Notes: generated by a model from the sequence alone, not told the origin. Positions 1 through 8,304 are shown, counted from the stretch's first letter. The stretch: DNA of 64,000 bases from Candidatus Dechloromonas phosphoritropha (GCA_016722705.1 JADKGN010000004.1:310001-374000), one strand, 5' to 3'. Program-made: numbers and translations.

Positions 1-2
1 TC

Positions 3-833
3 ACGGCTGGCTGGCTGGCCGGGATGATCTCCGGGAACAGCCTTAACCGGCTGTCGCGGCGCTACCTGAACCTGCAAGCCGCCGATCGCTTTGCGCTGGT
101 GATGATCGTACTCTGGGCGGCGGTGGAATTGTTTCCTTTCATACCTACACTCGACCGGTCATCGGTCGTCGATAACGTGAAGTCGCTGTGGCAGCAGGAC
201 GCTTGGCAACCTCGCCGCATGCTGTTGCACGTGGCGGTGACGGTGATCGGGCTGGAGGCGCTGGCCCAACTGGTTCGCTCGGTGGCGGAGGAACACCTAG
301 TCAGACCGCTGGCGGGCATCGCGACGCTGGCGGTATTAGGAGGCAAGTTCGTCATCATCAATCGGGCGCCGGGACTAGCCGTGGTCCTGGGTATCGCAGC
401 GGGGGCCGCGATATGGCTGGGCATGGATCGAATGGAGGCAAGGCTGCGCTTGTGGACCCTGCTCGCGATCGCCACCGCGGCCTATCTGCTTCACGCCATC
501 TGGCCACTGCACTTGAACGACTGGCCCAGCGCGATGCACTGGCTGCCGTTTGCCTCCTCGCTGTCGGGTTCGATCGAATCGGTGGTGACCACGGTGACGT
601 TCGAGTGCCTTTGCTTCGGCGCCATCATCTGGAGTGCCGTACGCAATGGCGGTTCATTGAGCGGGATGACGGTGACCGTGGCGATCCTGGCCTTTGCCTG
701 CGAATTTGCGCAGCGCTACCTGCCTGGCCGTACCGCGGAGATTACTTCGGCATTGCTGGCCCTGGGCATGGGCTGGCTGATCTCCGCATTGGGCTCGATC
801 CAGCGTTTCAGACGCGGCCACCCCGTTATCTGA
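3..833 (+). CDS. VanZ-like membrane protein, 5' end cut by the window edge
   Basis: The frame is open to the left edge, so the first ATG (position 24) is probably internal and the true start lies outside. The visible 270 or so residues hold about six hydrophobic segments. The last third (residues about 175-250 from the ATG) has the VanZ-like layout: a helix with a CEFAQRYLPGR motif, then TAEITSALLALGMGWLI. VanZ-like domains occur in many membrane proteins and do not imply glycopeptide resistance here. It is followed by about 200 bases without a gene. The role is unknown; the VanZ assignment rests on motif resemblance only. Confidence 0.6.
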   Translation, partial: TAGWLAGMISGNSLNRLSRRYLNLQAADRFALVMIVLWAAVELFPFIPTLDRSSVVDNVKSLWQQDAWQPRRMLLHVAVTVIGLEALAQLVRSVAEEHLVRPLAGIATLAVLGGKFVIINRAPGLAVVLGIAAGAAIWLGMDRMEARLRLWTLLAIATAAYLLHAIWPLHLNDWPSAMHWLPFASSLSGSIESVVTTVTFECLCFGAIIWSAVRNGGSLSGMTVTVAILAFACEFAQRYLPGRTAEITSALLALGMGWLISALGSIQRFRRGHPVI

Positions 834-1031
834 ACTCGGCCGGTTCGCTGCAGGTCGGGGAAAGGCGCATCAGCACGCGAACGGCGCGCAATTTCGCAAT
901 CGGGAAGCGACACCACGCTCGCTGTCCATAAACCGGCTGTCCAGAATCAGGGGCGCCCGATGGGGTGGCATCCCACGCCCCAGGAAGGATGAGCCTCCGT
1001 CGCACCAGTCGAAATCCGGGCCTTGTTGCGC

Positions 1032-1264
1032 GTCGACCGCAACAGCCCGCCCGCAGCCGCCCAAGTTGATTACGATCGAAGGGTAGATCCACCGAAGGGA
1101 AGCAACGATACCCAAGGCGCGGTTCTGCTGGGAAGACCCGCTACTGCTCGAAACACAGATGAACGAGGGCGAACGCATCATCAACGATGTGGCGCGATGC
1201 CATGGGTGACCCGCACCAGCGCCAGTACCGCGAAATGGGCGCCCTTGGCGCTGACATCCCGGTC
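1032..1264 (+). pseudogene. Relict of the gcdH 5' end (fragment 1)
   Basis: A GTCGACCGC repeat core (1032-1040) is followed by the same leader as the second gcdH fragment (CAAGTTGATTAC then ATCG). Then comes a decayed gcdH start: the start codon is ATA at 1108. It reads IPKARFCWEDPLLLETQMNE, against MAKAQFCWEDPLLLDAQLTQ in the intact gene at 16578. A stop interrupts it near 1207. After a deletion, homology resumes as YREMGALGADIP, matching FREMGAMGLLGPTIP of gcdH. It cannot encode a working dehydrogenase. The patatin gene ends about 50 bases downstream on the other strand. The stretch 834-1031 holds nothing I can identify. Confidence 0.85.
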
Positions 1265-1310
1265 GTCTTTGAGCATGCGGTATTTCATCGCGTCGCGCGC
1301 GTGTTTACCG

Positions 1311-2471
1311 TCAACAAAAACCGCGCAGGTGCTCGATGACCACATGCTGCCGGGCAAAGGCCTTGCCGACTCGCTGAATGTCGGGCATGTTCTTGACGGA
1401 ATCCATCTTCTGCATGGCTTGCGCATCGATGTCCGGCAGGCCCAACGCGGCCAGGCCTTGGGCCGTGACATCGGGGTCGTAGCGCAGGTAGGCAAACAGT
1501 TTGGGCACGGTCGAGTTGGCGGGCTGGCCGGGCGCGCTGAGCATGCTGCCAAACTCGCGATCGATGGACCCGCCGAAACGACACTCGCCGAGCAGGCGGC
1601 AGGCCATGTCCCAACCCGCGGCGGCGGCGTTCATTAGCGCACCGGGCAGCGTGCTGGCGTTGTAGAGGATATTCATGCTGGCCGCCTTCAGGTCGAGCTG
1701 CGCCTTGGCCGCGCCGCCGGTGCCCACCGACACGACCAGCAACTTATCGACGCCGGTGGCCCAGTTCACCGCATACGGCGCCGCGGTAGCCATCTGGAAG
1801 GCCAGGAAGGCGGGGTTGTTGTAGGTCGTCACGCCACCATCGACGAAGATGAAGGTGTAGGCATCGGGCGTGCCTTCGGCAAGGGTCACCACCTCGGGCG
1901 GGAAGAAGGTCGGCGCCGCCGTGCTGGCGCGCACCAGTTGCCACAACGGCAGACGCAGGTTGTTGTCCTTGCGTACGACCTGGTTGTACTTGGCGAAAGG
2001 GTTGTTGCTGATGGGCCACGGCGAGTCGGTGCTGGCATTGCGCATCACCATCATCAGCAGGGTACGCAGCCCCGGGCTGCCTAACGTGCGGTCGCCGCCC
2101 AGCGCCTTGCCGAGTTCGCTCTGCAGCATCTGGGCGAGCGGCTCATCGTTGTATTTGTAGTTCAGGCGCTTGAGGAGGAAGGCTTTGTCGAACATCTGTT
2201 CGCCACTGTCTTCATAGAATTTGCGGATGCGCGCCATCGACATGCCCGCCGCGATGCAGGCCGCGATGATGGCGCCGGTGCTGGTACCACAAACGAAGTC
2301 AAAGTAGTCGGCGAGCACGAAGTCGGCCCCCCGGCCGAGCTTGGCGCGCAAGTCGTCTTCGAGCTTGGCCAGGATTTCCACGCTCATCAGGCCGAGGATG
2401 CCGCCGCCGTCGCAGGCGAGGATCTTCTTGGGGCCGGGGGCTTGCATGCGTTGGATCAGGGCATCGTTCAT
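1311..2471 (-). CDS. Patatin-like phospholipase
   Basis: A 386-residue patatin-family lipid hydrolase, expected to cleave acyl chains from phospholipids with a Ser-Asp dyad. All three signatures are present: the glycine-rich oxyanion loop CDGGGILGL (residues 20-28), the nucleophile elbow GTSTG (62-66, Ser64) and the catalytic FVDGG (Asp211). There is no signal peptide, so it probably acts on the inner membrane from the cytoplasm. AAGGAG lies 8 bases before the ATG. The gene starts 34 bases after the stop of the SLOG-like gene and should be co-transcribed with it. Patatin proteins such as CapV are nucleotide-activated killing effectors in CBASS; no cyclase gene is visible here, so the activating signal, if any, is unknown. 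Confidence 0.88.
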   Translation of the reverse strand: MNDALIQRMQAPGPKKILACDGGGILGLMSVEILAKLEDDLRAKLGRGADFVLADYFDFVCGTSTGAIIAACIAAGMSMARIRKFYEDSGEQMFDKAFLLKRLNYKYNDEPLAQMLQSELGKALGGDRTLGSPGLRTLLMMVMRNASTDSPWPISNNPFAKYNQVVRKDNNLRLPLWQLVRASTAAPTFFPPEVVTLAEGTPDAYTFIFVDGGVTTYNNPAFLAFQMATAAPYAVNWATGVDKLLVVSVGTGGAAKAQLDLKAASMNILYNASTLPGALMNAAAAGWDMACRLLGECRFGGSIDREFGSMLSAPGQPANSTVPKLFAYLRYDPDVTAQGLAALGLPDIDAQAMQKMDSVKNMPDIQRVGKAFARQHVVIEHLRGFC

Positions 2472-2505
2472 TACGGGGTCTCCTTCTTGGGTAGTATGAG
2501 CTGAC

Positions 2506-4461
2506 TCAGCCCAGCGTGCGCGTGTCGATCCAGCTCACCTGGCCGGTGCGGCGTTTCACTTCCTCGAGCATGTGCTTGGTGCCGCCCGGACCATCGCCGC
2601 CGGCGCCGTCCCACAGGCAGACGAAGCGCACTTTATCGGGGCCGTAAGAGAGGGCGGTGTACAGCAGCCACAGGTTGCAGCGCTCGAAGGCATTGGCGCC
2701 GGCCGGTAGCGGGCCGAGCTCCACCGGCATCACGCGCGCCGCTTCGGCGAGCTGCGCCTTGAGCGCGTAGTATCGCTCGCGCCAGGCCACGCCATCGCTT
2801 GAGGGCATCACCGACACGTCGATGAAGTCAGGTTCCGGCAACGGCAGCAGCAACTGCATGCGCACGCCGCGCTTGATGCAGGCTTCGGCAAAGATCAGGT
2901 CACCACCAGCGGCGCCCTGGGTCAGCGCGATGTCGCCGGGGCCGGCATTGAGGCCGTCGAGCACACGTTCGATTTCTGCCGTGACGCGCGCCACCATGGC
3001 CGGCGGGAAGCGCGGCTTGGGTCGCGTCGGCGCATCGACCATGTGGCCCGAGAACAGCAGCACCTGGCCGGGTTGAAACGGCGGTGCGGTGCGCGCGATC
3101 TCGCGGTCGACGATGTCGGCCGCGGCCTGCGTCTCATCGGGCCGGAACTGCAGATCGCGCAACAGGGCCAGCGTCTGCCGGCTCGAATCGAGCGCAAACC
3201 AGTCGCCCTTGGCGGCGGCGGCAACGATGCGGTATTCCCTCACCACCGCATCGCGCGGGTTAACCAGCAGGCACAGCTCGGCGTAGCTGGCCTTGGCCCA
3301 GTAGTCCTTCGGATCGCGCTCCTGCGCCGTCAGCGCCGCCCACAGCACGCCGCCGACGAGGTTGTCGATCACCACCCGGCTCGCTTCGCCGCCCAGGTGC
3401 TTGAGCAGCAACAACAAAGTCAGCGCGTTGATGCCCGAATAATGGTGCGCCGGGTCGGTGACGAAGGCCTTGTGGTATGGCGCCTGCGCCTCCTCCAGAC
3501 TCGCGTTCTCGCCACCAGCCGCCTCGCGCAACGCCGCCGGCGTCGCATCAGGGGTGCGCCAGCGCGATAGCCAGCGCTCCTTCTCCACCCGCCCGGCCAG
3601 CGCCAGCGCCTCGGCGTCGTTCGGCCTGTCCTCGACCAGTTGGCGCGCGGCTTCGTGTGCCTCTTCGTGACGGCCCATGCGGCCCAGGCAGACGATGCGC
3701 TTGCTGCGGCACACCATGTCGTCAGGCTCGGCGCGAAGGCCATCCTCGAACTGCTCCAGCGCGAAGGAGAACTGGCGCAGTTGCAGCAGCGCATTGCCGG
3801 CGGCGCGCTTGGCTTCGAGCCACAGCGCCTGCGTCGGCGTCTCGTCGGCCAGCACCAGAATGTCGCCGGCACGGCACTTGGCGCGCGCCACTTCCATGCG
3901 CCCGCGCCACTCTTCGTAAGCAGCGCCGAATTCGTTCGTGTCCTGCAACAGAAGGTTGCGCCAGGCTGGCTCCTGCAGGTGCGGCAGCAGCATATAGACC
4001 GGGCTGACCTTGCGCTGCGCTGCCGCGCCGAGCGTGGCCTTGGCCATCGCGGTCAGCGCCGCACGGTCCTCAGCCAGGAAGGCTGGGTCGGGGGCGCCGT
4101 CCTTCAGCCGGTAGCGCAGCTTGCGGTCGGTGTAGATGTCGAACGGGCTGGTGGGCCGCGGCCCCTGCACCAGCACCACGCCGCGCGCACGCAAGGCATG
4201 GCGCACACCCAGCTCGTACCAGACATTGGGATTATCCAGGGTCAGATCGGCCAGCACCAGGTCGGCCACCAGCAGTTCCTGAAACATGTCGGTACGGATG
4301 TCGCCGGCACGTTGCTCCTCATCGGCACGGAACACTTCGCAACCGGCCGCTTCGAGCGCCGGCTTGAGCAGCTCGCTGTAGATACGGTTGAAGTCGATGT
4401 CCCGACCGTCGGTGCCGGGTTTGGTACCGAAGGGCATGGCGATGAAGGCGTGTTGGGTCAT
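2506..4461 (-). CDS. NDT/TIR-like, TPR (DUF4071-like) and SLOG-like sensor protein
   Basis: A 651-residue protein of three parts. Residues 5-130 form a nucleoside-deoxyribosyltransferase/TIR-like Rossmannoid domain: AFIAMPFG at 5-12, then VADLVLADLTLDNPNVWYEL with the candidate catalytic Glu83, followed by GVRHAL. Residues about 190-460 are helical TPR-type repeats resembling the MAP3K TRAFs-binding region (DUF4071). Residues about 468-640 resemble a SLOG-type nucleotide-binding domain, with SGHMVDAP and RFP motifs, then TQGAAGGDLIFAEACIKRG and a downstream LLLPLPEPDF. SLOG and NDT/TIR-like folds bind or cleave nucleotides and NAD-like molecules, so a nucleotide-sensing trigger for the adjacent patatin is plausible but inferred. 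AAGGA lies upstream of the ATG, 21 bases after the small upstream gene. Confidence 0.75.
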   Translation of the reverse strand: MTQHAFIAMPFGTKPGTDGRDIDFNRIYSELLKPALEAAGCEVFRADEEQRAGDIRTDMFQELLVADLVLADLTLDNPNVWYELGVRHALRARGVVLVQGPRPTSPFDIYTDRKLRYRLKDGAPDPAFLAEDRAALTAMAKATLGAAAQRKVSPVYMLLPHLQEPAWRNLLLQDTNEFGAAYEEWRGRMEVARAKCRAGDILVLADETPTQALWLEAKRAAGNALLQLRQFSFALEQFEDGLRAEPDDMVCRSKRIVCLGRMGRHEEAHEAARQLVEDRPNDAEALALAGRVEKERWLSRWRTPDATPAALREAAGGENASLEEAQAPYHKAFVTDPAHHYSGINALTLLLLLKHLGGEASRVVIDNLVGGVLWAALTAQERDPKDYWAKASYAELCLLVNPRDAVVREYRIVAAAAKGDWFALDSSRQTLALLRDLQFRPDETQAAADIVDREIARTAPPFQPGQVLLFSGHMVDAPTRPKPRFPPAMVARVTAEIERVLDGLNAGPGDIALTQGAAGGDLIFAEACIKRGVRMQLLLPLPEPDFIDVSVMPSSDGVAWRERYYALKAQLAEAARVMPVELGPLPAGANAFERCNLWLLYTALSYGPDKVRFVCLWDGAGGDGPGGTKHMLEEVKRRTGQVSWIDTRTLG

Positions 4462-4482
4462 GGAGGAAGGTCCTTTGGGGGT

Positions 4483-4662
4483 TCAGCCCGGCGAGGGTGG
4501 CATGCAGGGCGGCAGACGCTTCATCCGCGCAATCGCCTCGCGATGCTCCCGGCCGGGTTTGGCGGCGCCGCCGTCAGCACAGCGCGCCATGACTTCGCTG
4601 GCTTGCCCCTGTCCGCCGCCGTCTCGGAGTGTGAATAGCAGCTTGTTAATCGACGTCAACAT
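4483..4662 (-). CDS. Small 59-residue protein heading the SLOG-patatin operon
   Basis: An open frame of 59 codons on the minus strand, with a good ribosome site (GAGGAG, 8 bases before the ATG). It ends 21 bases before the start of the NDT-TPR-SLOG gene. The product begins MLTSINKLLFTLRDGGGQGQ, is rich in Gly, Ala and Arg, has a basic C-terminal half and ends in prolines. It has no membrane segment or motif I recognise. Its spacing and ribosome site suggest it is the first gene of a three-gene operon with the SLOG-like protein and the patatin. An uncharacterised regulator or inhibitor is possible, but nothing in the sequence proves that it is translated. Confidence 0.5.
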   Translation of the reverse strand: MLTSINKLLFTLRDGGGQGQASEVMARCADGGAAKPGREHREAIARMKRLPPCMPPSPG

Positions 4663-4844
4663 GTCCGGGTGCTCCTCGCCTGAAGGACAGGAAATTCATT
4701 CGCACGCCGGTGAGTATCCCGTGCCTTCCAATCACCGTCAATCCGGAATTTCAACCGGTCACGCCACACGCTGATCGGACTGGCAGTTCGACGCGGGTTG
4801 TGGCTGGACGGAGCAGCGAAGGCATGGCCGCTTGCCGAGGCGTT

Positions 4845-4885
4845 TGAAAAACGGCCATTTTTCGGGGTCGACCGCAACAGGCTGC
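4845..4885 (+). repeat. GTCGACCGC repeat, intergenic copy
   Basis: One of the best-preserved copies: GGCCATTTTTCGGGGTCGAC followed by CGCAACAG (core 4867-4875). It lies in the 390-base gap between the small ORF and the end of the TIR-FGE gene. I see no gene in the rest of that gap (4663-5054). Confidence 0.7.
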
Positions 4886-5054
4886 CTGTGGCTCAGCAAG
4901 CTGATCGACTAAAGCCCCACTGTTTGATGAAGTCAGCTTTCAGCACGACTTGCGCCCACGCGGCGAATCGATCCTTTGGCCGGCAAGGCCAATTGCCGCG
5001 CCATGCGCTGGAGTGTGGAATGGGTCAGAGGTAAAGAGTCAAAGAGGCAGGATT

Positions 5055-6530
5055 TCACAGCGTCCTGGCAAGGCGGAATCCGGTATTGTTGTTTCGGTTT
5101 CCGGGCTCGACACCGAGGCGGAAGGCCGCCCGCGCGAGCACCGGTCCGTCGCCCCAGGAGCCGCCGCGCACCACCCGCCGGCCACAGCGACCGCTCTCCC
5201 ACGCCCGCCCGTCGTCGGGCGCGCCGCGATAGCTTTCGTTCCAGCAGTCCTGCTGCCACTCCCAGACGTTGCCGATCATGTCGTACAGCCCGAAAGCGTT
5301 GGGCGCAAAGCTGCCGACAGGCGCCGTCTCGACGTAACCATCGTCACACTCGTGAATGGGCCAAGGCCATTTCGGATGCGTCGTCTTCAGGCTGCGGTCA
5401 GCGAGGTTGGCGTAATGGCAGGCATGATTCGGGTCGTCACCCCAGAAGCGCGCGCTGGTCGTCCACGCCCGCGCCGCGTATTCCCACTCGGCCTCGCTTG
5501 GCAGCCGATAGGCCTTGCCGGTCTTCTCACCGAGCCATTTGACGTAGGCCTGCGCATCGTTCCAGTTCACCCCGACGACCGGATGACGATCGTCCTGGGC
5601 AAAGCCCGGATTGCGCCAGTTCTTGTCCTTCGCTTGAGCCCATTCAGCCTTGTCTCGGTCCAAAGCCCAGATCCCCTGCTCGGGACTGCGCTCGGCTTCG
5701 GTCTTGTAGTCGCTCGCCTCGACGAAGCGACTGAACTCGCCGACTGTCACGGTGCCGTGCCCGAGTGCAAAGGGTTTGGCGATACGCACCCAGTGCTCCG
5801 GCTCTTCGCTGATAAGCCGCCCCGCCTCTGGTTTCGGCGACCCCATCAGGAATTGGCCAGCCGGGATGACTACCATCTCGGGACAATCGTCCCCGTCGCG
5901 GAACACCTCGCCGGGCACCCACTCGGCCGGCGGGGCAGCGCTCCCGGCACTGTGATCTTTGGCCGTCACGGTTTTCGTTGGCGACTGGATCTCCTGCCTG
6001 GCACCCCCGGATGGCGGTGTGTTCTCGCTTGATGGCCGCCCAAGGCCCGGCACCCGCTGCAGGTATTCGACCAGTTTCGCAACATCGTTCGCCCAGTGGC
6101 GGACCGTCAGCGGATACGCCTGGCGGCGCGTCAAGGGCCGGAGTTCCTCGGGCAGATCGTCGACGCCGGGCATGCGGGTATCGTCAAGCAGCACCGGGAA
6201 CACGCGCACGCCGGGCCGGCGCAGGCTTTCGGCCACCTCGCGGCGAACCCAGTCGTCGGCAAGGTCGAGGCGGCGCCGGCCCTTGTCGTCGACGACGCCG
6301 AGCCAGTTCGGTCCGATGACCACCAGCAGCGCCGCGCAGATTTCGAGCCCCCGCTCGAGGGCTTCGACAAAATCGGCGCCCGGGTCGATACTGACGAAGT
6401 CCTGGAACACCTGCTCGCGGGCAAAATGCCGGCGCAGGTCTTCAGCCAGCCGGCTCGCCGCGAGTTCGCTGTCCGCGCTGTGGCGGTAGCTGATGAAGAT
6501 GCTGGGAGTCGGTACGTTGTTGACGGTCAC
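5055..6530 (-). CDS. TIR domain fused to FGE-sulfatase (SUMF1-like) domain
   Basis: Translation probably starts at GTG 6530, preceded by GGGGGA; the frame stays open upstream, but that part overlaps a repeat. The 491-residue product begins with a TIR domain (SIFISYRHSADSELAASRL, later WVRREVAESL carrying the expected catalytic Glu). A Pro-rich linker follows, then a C-terminal formylglycine-generating-enzyme-like domain (EMVVIPAGQFLMGSP, RLPSEAEWEYAARAW, GNVWEWQQDCW, RVVRGGSW, ending GFRLARTL). Bacterial TIR domains commonly cleave NAD+. FGE-like C-type lectin folds often act as binding modules and are frequent targets of diversity-generating retroelements. I infer a sensor-effector conflict protein. 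No reverse transcriptase lies in the window. Confidence 0.85.
   Translation of the reverse strand: MTVNNVPTPSIFISYRHSADSELAASRLAEDLRRHFAREQVFQDFVSIDPGADFVEALERGLEICAALLVVIGPNWLGVVDDKGRRRLDLADDWVRREVAESLRRPGVRVFPVLLDDTRMPGVDDLPEELRPLTRRQAYPLTVRHWANDVAKLVEYLQRVPGLGRPSSENTPPSGGARQEIQSPTKTVTAKDHSAGSAAPPAEWVPGEVFRDGDDCPEMVVIPAGQFLMGSPKPEAGRLISEEPEHWVRIAKPFALGHGTVTVGEFSRFVEASDYKTEAERSPEQGIWALDRDKAEWAQAKDKNWRNPGFAQDDRHPVVGVNWNDAQAYVKWLGEKTGKAYRLPSEAEWEYAARAWTTSARFWGDDPNHACHYANLADRSLKTTHPKWPWPIHECDDGYVETAPVGSFAPNAFGLYDMIGNVWEWQQDCWNESYRGAPDDGRAWESGRCGRRVVRGGSWGDGPVLARAAFRLGVEPGNRNNNTGFRLARTL
5073..5165 (-). other. Possible DGR-type variable region at the end of the FGE domain
   Basis: The last 30 or so codons run from GGSW through an R-A-R-P-R scaffold to NRNNNTGFR. 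Asn codons AAC, AAC and AAT sit at 5085-5093 and another AAC at 5097-5099. This spacing matches the variable loops of DGR targets, where adenines in AAC codons of the template are mutagenised. No template repeat or reverse transcriptase was found nearby, so the assignment is tentative. Confidence 0.4.
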
Positions 6531-6654
6531 CTGGCGATCCCCCGTCGGCGCTATGGTGTGGGGTAGATTATGCCATAGCGGCGACCGGCGCCTGCCGCTG
6601 GCGCTTCCCGTCGGCAAGAATGGTGCAGCAGCGCAAGGTGGTTTGGCGTCGATT

Positions 6655-6730
6655 CGGGTCACTTTTGCCTGTCGACCGCGCCCCGAAAGAAGCACTCTTG
6701 GGGTGTGACAACCCTCCCGCAGCGCCCAAG
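6655..6730 (+). repeat. GTCGACCGC repeat upstream of gcdH fragment 2
   Basis: The core is at 6671-6679. The following 45 bases (GCCCCGAAAGAAGCACTC and on) closely match the copy at 8326, and the distal CCGCAGC part with CAAGTTGATTAC matches the copy at 1032. It lies between the divergent TIR-FGE and chimeric genes and may contribute to both 5' regions. Confidence 0.7.
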
Positions 6731-6772
6731 TTGATTACAATCGGCGGGCAAATCCACCGGAGGAAAGCAACG

Positions 6773-7126
6773 ATGGCCAACGCGCTATTCTGCTGGGAAG
6801 ACCCGCTGTTGCTCGACGCAAAGATGAACGAGGACGAGCGGATGCTGCGGGAGGCGGTGCGCGAGTATTGCCCGGATAGCCTGCTGCCGCGCGTCCTGGA
6901 AGCTTTGCGCTACGACTGGTGGCACCGGCTGGACAGCTGGTTGCTGATTCTCGCCCTCGATCTCGCCGGCTACGCCAACGGCATCTTCGCCAACCTCTGG
7001 GATGTGCTGTTCGACCCGCTGCTCATGCTGGTGGCACTGGTAATCGTCATCAGACACTCCGCAATATCAGGCAAAGATCTGCGGGTCGAAACAACCCATG
7101 AAGGCATGAATATCCAGGATCAATGA
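6773..7126 (+). CDS. Chimeric protein: gcdH N-terminus joined to an unrelated membrane segment
   Basis: GGAGG precedes the ATG, which opens a 117-residue frame. Residues 1-46 are a copy of the glutaryl-CoA dehydrogenase N-terminus (MANALFCWEDPLLLDAKMNE, then DERMLREAVREYC and LLPRVLEALR). The homology stops abruptly near 6910. The rest is unrelated and holds one or two hydrophobic stretches (SWLLILALDLAGYANGIFAN, and LLMLVALVIVI). The duplicated gcdH leader and ribosome site appear to have been captured by another reading frame. The stop overlaps the next ATG by four bases, so the two are probably translationally coupled. The function is unknown. It may be expressed, or be the degenerate remains of an insertion. 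Confidence 0.55.
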   Translation: MANALFCWEDPLLLDAKMNEDERMLREAVREYCPDSLLPRVLEALRYDWWHRLDSWLLILALDLAGYANGIFANLWDVLFDPLLMLVALVIVIRHSAISGKDLRVETTHEGMNIQDQ

Positions 7127-7674
7127 TCGCCATGACCAATACCGAAGAAATTGAAATCCGTATAAAGAGCATCGAACAACTGTTCAACAACTTCGATCCG
7201 GCGCCCTTTCGCGAGCGCGAACTCGATCCTGATGCTGAGCGGCATATCGTTTCCTACGCTCGTGAAGCCGCTGGCAGCAGTCCCATCGATCTCGTCGTCT
7301 ATTTGCCGGGTACCAGGATAGAACCAAGCCTGAGCAAGGAACTCGAGACCGCAATCGGGCACCACTTCGAACTGCGGGCTCGCGAGCAGCAAATCAAACT
7401 GAACGAATTGCGCCTCCTTGGCCGCAAGGGGCTGGCAGTCGGCCTGCTGGTCATGCTCTTCGCAACGCTGGTAGGCGTTGCCCTGACCAATATATTTCCG
7501 AAATCCAGCTTCGTCGAAACGATCGAGCAGAGTCTTATCATCTTCGCCTGGGTCGCACTGTGGCGCCCCGCCGAGATTCTGCTTTACGACCGCTGGCCGC
7601 TGATCCGGGAGCGCAAGCTGTTTCAGCGACTGGCTGCGGCGTTAGTCATCGTCCGTACGGCAGCAACCCAATGA
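7123..7674 (+). CDS. Hypothetical two-helix membrane protein
   Basis: 183 residues with no family I recognise. The N-terminal 100 residues are charged and soluble-looking. Two hydrophobic segments follow (about 105-125, GLAVGLLVMLFATLVGVALT; and about 137-155, SLIIFAWVALWRPAEILLY), with a basic tail. AGGAT lies just before the ATG; a second ATG three codons on is also possible. It overlaps the chimeric gene by four bases and is probably co-expressed with it. It sits between that gene and DUF1415, and nothing in the context reveals a job. Confidence 0.65.
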   Translation: MIAMTNTEEIEIRIKSIEQLFNNFDPAPFRERELDPDAERHIVSYAREAAGSSPIDLVVYLPGTRIEPSLSKELETAIGHHFELRAREQQIKLNELRLLGRKGLAVGLLVMLFATLVGVALTNIFPKSSFVETIEQSLIIFAWVALWRPAEILLYDRWPLIRERKLFQRLAAALVIVRTAATQ

Positions 7675-7692
7675 AATCGGTGACGAAAACCC

Positions 7693-8286
7693 ATGTCCAC
7701 CGTGCCTGACGTATTGATTTCGCCCACTCCGGAAAGCGCCAGCGAATTTATCGCCGCCACGCAGGGCTGGCTCGAACGCGCGGTCATCGGCCTCAACCTG
7801 TGCCCGTTCGCCAAGGCGGTGCACGTCAAACGGCAGATTCGTTATGCCGTGACCGGCGCGCAAACGGCGGACGAACTGCTGGCCGAACTCGAACACGAAC
7901 TCCAGATACTGGCGGCAACCGACCCCGAGATGCTCGACACCACGCTGCTGATCCACCCGGAGGTCATGGGCGATTTTCTCGATTTTCACTTTTTCCTTGC
8001 CGAAGCCGATGCAACGATCCGCCGCCTGGAACTCGACGGCGTGATCCAGATCGCCAGCCTGCATCCGCAATACGAGTTCGCCGGCAGCAACGCCGACGAT
8101 ATCGACAACTACACCAATCGCGCGCCCTACCCGACCCTGCACCTGTTGCGCGAAGCGAGCATCGACCGCGCCGTCGCCGCCTTTCCCGACACCGCCGACA
8201 TCTTCGAGCGCAACATAGAAACCCTGCGGAAGCTCGGCCAGAAAGGCTGGCGCCGGCTGTGGGTGGACGATTCGACGAAGGGCTAA
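7693..8286 (+). CDS. DUF1415 family protein
   Basis: A 197-residue conserved protein of the DUF1415 family, widespread in beta- and gammaproteobacteria and without an assigned function. The characteristic NLCPFAKAVH segment (around residue 35), the LLIHPEVMGDFLDFHFFL stretch and IASLHPQYEFAG with the following NRAPYPTLHLLREAS motif are all intact, and the length is normal. The start ATG has only a weak ribosome site. The gene begins 18 bases after the membrane protein and may be read from the same transcript. The Cys-Pro and His-rich motifs could bind metal, but that is not established. Confidence 0.8.
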   Translation: MSTVPDVLISPTPESASEFIAATQGWLERAVIGLNLCPFAKAVHVKRQIRYAVTGAQTADELLAELEHELQILAATDPEMLDTTLLIHPEVMGDFLDFHFFLAEADATIRRLELDGVIQIASLHPQYEFAGSNADDIDNYTNRAPYPTLHLLREASIDRAVAAFPDTADIFERNIETLRKLGQKGWRRLWVDDSTKG

Positions 8287-8304
8287 AGCCTGATGGCGGC
8301 ATTT

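Noticed and set aside
4663..5054. Searched for a DGR template repeat or reverse transcriptase beside the TIR-FGE gene
   Set aside because: No sequence resembling 5073-5165 and no reverse transcriptase frame was seen here or elsewhere in the window.
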